Shown here: positions 62,335 to 64,000 of the stretch, in pieces
Position numbering within the stretch: the stretch's first letter is position 1
Layout of the letters: each line of letters starts with the position of its first letter
Source of the DNA: Desulfitobacterium sp038181555
GTDB taxonomy: Bacteria > Bacillota > Desulfitobacteriia > Desulfitobacteriales > Desulfitobacteriaceae
DNA length: 64,000 bases
Reading direction: 5' to 3'
Assembly: GCF_038181555.1 (NCBI RefSeq)
Contig: NZ_JBBWUA010000003.1
Coordinates: forward strand, 186,001-250,000
Position numbers and translations under genes: made by a program
The notes under the pieces: model-generated
Seen by the model: only the letters and a program-made list of their open reading frames with translations
Told to the model about the DNA's origin: nothing
Databases searched by the model: none

Positions 62335-63933
62335 CTACACATTAATGCCTAGTATTCTCAACTGCTCATTGATCTTGGCTTCCAACTCAGCAATCTCTTT
62401 TTTATCTTGCTCTAATAATTTATTTACTTCATCAAGGTCAATGGTTTTTTCTTCTTCAAACGTATCCACATAACGAGGAATATTTAAATTAAACTCGTTT
62501 TCTTTGATTTCCTCAAGTGATGCCACGTGGGCGTACTTATCAACATCCACACGATCTCGGTAAGTTGCAATGATCTTATCAATGTTTTTATCAGTAAGCC
62601 TATTTTGATTCTTACCTTTTTCAAATTCATTGCTTGCATCGATAACCAGGATGTCTTTTGTTTTTCGGTTTTTCTTGAATACTAAAATCGTAGTTGGGAT
62701 ACTTACACCGTAAAACAAATTGGCAGGTAGCCCTATAACGGTATCAAGGTAGTTTTTCTCAATGATGGTTTGACGAATCGTCCCTTCCGCTGCGCCACGG
62801 AACAAGACACCATGGGGTAATACAATCGCCATTGTTCCAGTATCATTCAGGTGATACAAACTGTGTAAAATGAAGGCATAATCCGCCTTAGTTTTAGGAG
62901 CGAGTTTACCATAGTCTCTAAAGCGTGGATCTTTTAGTTTGGTTTCGCTGTTGTCCCAATGAGCTGAATAAGGAGGATTCGCAACTACAGCATCAAAAGA
63001 GCGTGGGTGGTCGTTTCCTTTGGCATCAGGTCCATCGGGCCAATCGCTTTCAAGGGTGTCGGCATTAGACAGGGTCATGTTGTTAAATGAGACTCCATGC
63101 ATCATCAGGTTCATACGAGCTAAGTTGTAGGTTGTGGTATTCTTTTCTTGACCAAAGAATTTAATCGCCCCCGGTTTATCCCCACCAGGCAGCTCATCTT
63201 GAACAGTTAAAAGCAAGGACCCCGATCCACAAGTTGGGTCATATACCGAAAAAGTATTATCCGATTCCTCTACACCATTAGTAACGATTTTAGCCAAAAT
63301 TTTCGAAACTTCATGAGGTGTATAGAACTCCCCACCTTTTTTACCTGCACTTGCTGCAAATTGTCCGATTAGATATTCGTAGATTGCGCCAAGAATATCT
63401 TTGCCATCTTCCCCTTTATAATCAATGCTATCAACAAGCTTGACAATACGGTTAAGTGATTTCGCACGTTCATTTGTCGAAGAACCCAGTCGTGAGTCGC
63501 CAAGGTTGATGTCGTTAAACACCCCACGAAAATCTTTGACAGCTTCTTTATTTAATTCGGCGTTTTTATTGAAGTTATCAAAAATAGTCTGATAATCACT
63601 TGGAATTACCATACTGTTATCAATCTTTTGTATTAAAGATGTCCAAGTATCAAGGGGTGCAATGGCATAGCCTAGACTTGAAGAAATATCTTCTAAGTAG
63701 TCATTTAAATCGTCACCATTGGCCTGTTCTAAATAGGCTTTATTCACGGATTCGCCGATGGCAACATCAATCACATTATTTTCAACTAAATATCGTTCTT
63801 GATGTTCGGACAGATAACGATAAAACATAAAGGCTAAAATATAGTTCTTGTATTCAGCGGCGTCCATGTTTCCACGAAGCTCATTGGCCATCGCCCACAG
63901 CTTTGTTGTAATGGTTTGTAGATTATTACTCAT
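62335..63933 (-). CDS. hsdM: Type I restriction-modification DNA methyltransferase subunit
   Basis: A 532-residue protein. The N-terminal HsdM_N helical domain (about 5-150; QTITTKLWAMANELRGNMDA) is followed by an N6-adenine methyltransferase fold: GGEFYTPHEVSKIL, DPTCGSGSLLLTV (SAM-binding), FDAVVANPPYSAHWD (catalytic NPPY) and LPHGVLFRG. It methylates adenine at the site chosen by HsdS. GGAGG is placed 11 bases before the ATG. It lies 15 bases downstream of the end of an hsdS gene; the usual order is reversed. The stop is followed by a terminator, so hsdR is not downstream. Confidence 0.95.
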   Translation of the reverse strand: MSNNLQTITTKLWAMANELRGNMDAAEYKNYILAFMFYRYLSEHQERYLVENNVIDVAIGESVNKAYLEQANGDDLNDYLEDISSSLGYAIAPLDTWTSLIQKIDNSMVIPSDYQTIFDNFNKNAELNKEAVKDFRGVFNDINLGDSRLGSSTNERAKSLNRIVKLVDSIDYKGEDGKDILGAIYEYLIGQFAASAGKKGGEFYTPHEVSKILAKIVTNGVEESDNTFSVYDPTCGSGSLLLTVQDELPGGDKPGAIKFFGQEKNTTTYNLARMNLMMHGVSFNNMTLSNADTLESDWPDGPDAKGNDHPRSFDAVVANPPYSAHWDNSETKLKDPRFRDYGKLAPKTKADYAFILHSLYHLNDTGTMAIVLPHGVLFRGAAEGTIRQTIIEKNYLDTVIGLPANLFYGVSIPTTILVFKKNRKTKDILVIDASNEFEKGKNQNRLTDKNIDKIIATYRDRVDVDKYAHVASLEEIKENEFNLNIPRYVDTFEEEKTIDLDEVNKLLEQDKKEIAELEAKINEQLRILGINV

Positions 63934-63948
63934 GATGTTATTTTCCTC

Positions 63949-64000
63949 CTAGACAAACATTTGTTGCAGTAATGCTTTCTTCTGTAGTTGCAGATGTTCC
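63949..64000 (-). CDS. hsdS: Type I restriction specificity subunit, C-terminal end only
   Basis: Only the last 16-17 codons lie in the window: EHLQLQKKALLQQMFV then TAG. The KxxLLQQMFV ending is the usual C-terminus of HsdS subunits, whose conserved coiled-coil helices end there. The rest, with the two target-recognition domains that set sequence specificity, is to the right of the window. It lies immediately upstream of hsdM. Confidence 0.8.
   Translation of the reverse strand, partial: EHLQLQKKALLQQMFV

Overview
The window looks like a chromosomal segment of an anaerobic, spore-forming-lineage Firmicute of the Desulfitobacterium/Desulfosporosinus type (Peptococcaceae). This is inferred from gene content, not from a marker gene: NrfHA multiheme cytochromes, Tat-exported FAD/FMN 'fumarate reductase-like' flavoproteins, a UGA-containing HesB-like selenoprotein gene, T-box and NiCo riboswitches, AGGAGG-type ribosome binding sites and A+T-rich spacers with Gram-positive promoters. 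No rRNA, tRNA, CRISPR array, intact insertion sequence or prophage was seen.

Layout. 1-3.3 kb: nitrite ammonification operon nrfH-nrfA followed, with a 4-base overlap, by a rubredoxin-FAD flavoprotein that runs off the left edge. 3.5-4.8 kb: ferredoxin, HesB-like selenoprotein and an XRE regulator. 5-7.5 kb: marR-dsbA-pirin operon with a perfect palindromic operator, plus a 49-residue ORF. 7.7-12.3 kb: SDR dehydrogenase, chemoreceptor, hemerythrin-like protein and YegP-like protein. 12.4-15.5 kb: membrane GGDEF-EAL protein. 15.7-18.9 kb: T-box leader and a TrpXYZ-type ABC importer. 19-20.9 kb: NiCo riboswitch, CDF metal exporter and a Crp/Fnr regulator with a His/Cys-rich N-terminus. 21-22.8 kb: ftsH broken by one base in a homopolymer. 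23.3-26.3 kb: TetR regulator divergent from a Tat/FAD/FMN flavoprotein. 26.4-27.7 kb: LarA-type nickel racemase.

27.7-52.4 kb is one long leftward exopolysaccharide/capsule locus. It holds an LCP ligase, the CpsC/CpsD/CpsB tyrosine-kinase control module, an epimerase, an initiating sugar transferase, many glycosyltransferases, a flippase, a polymerase, a pyruvyl transferase paired with an FrhB-like protein, rmlD/rmlA/rmlC-type genes (no rmlB in the window), a Wzm/Wzt exporter and a 1280-residue methyltransferase-coiled-coil-double-glycosyltransferase. Both Wzx/Wzy-type and ABC-type export genes are present. An intrinsic terminator at 35.92 kb divides the locus.

52.6-56.3 kb: a 24-residue lysine-rich protein, an OpuC-type osmoprotectant ABC importer and a Fer4/CDGSH iron-sulfur protein. 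56.4-59.3 kb: a second diguanylate cyclase sharing its membrane domain with the GGDEF-EAL protein, an XRE regulator and an HD-GYP protein, so synthesis and degradation genes for c-di-GMP sit close together. 59.4-61.9 kb: DUF2200, a LigB-type dioxygenase and a PadR-DUF1048-DUF1048 operon. 62-64 kb: an unexplained structured spacer, then type I methyltransferase hsdM preceded by the last codons of hsdS.

The least expected items are the hidden selenoprotein with its own SECIS-like hairpin, the rubredoxin-flavoprotein coupled to NrfHA, the metal-responsive riboswitch/exporter/His-Cys regulator unit, the ftsH frameshift and the structured spacer between two terminators at 62.1-62.3 kb.
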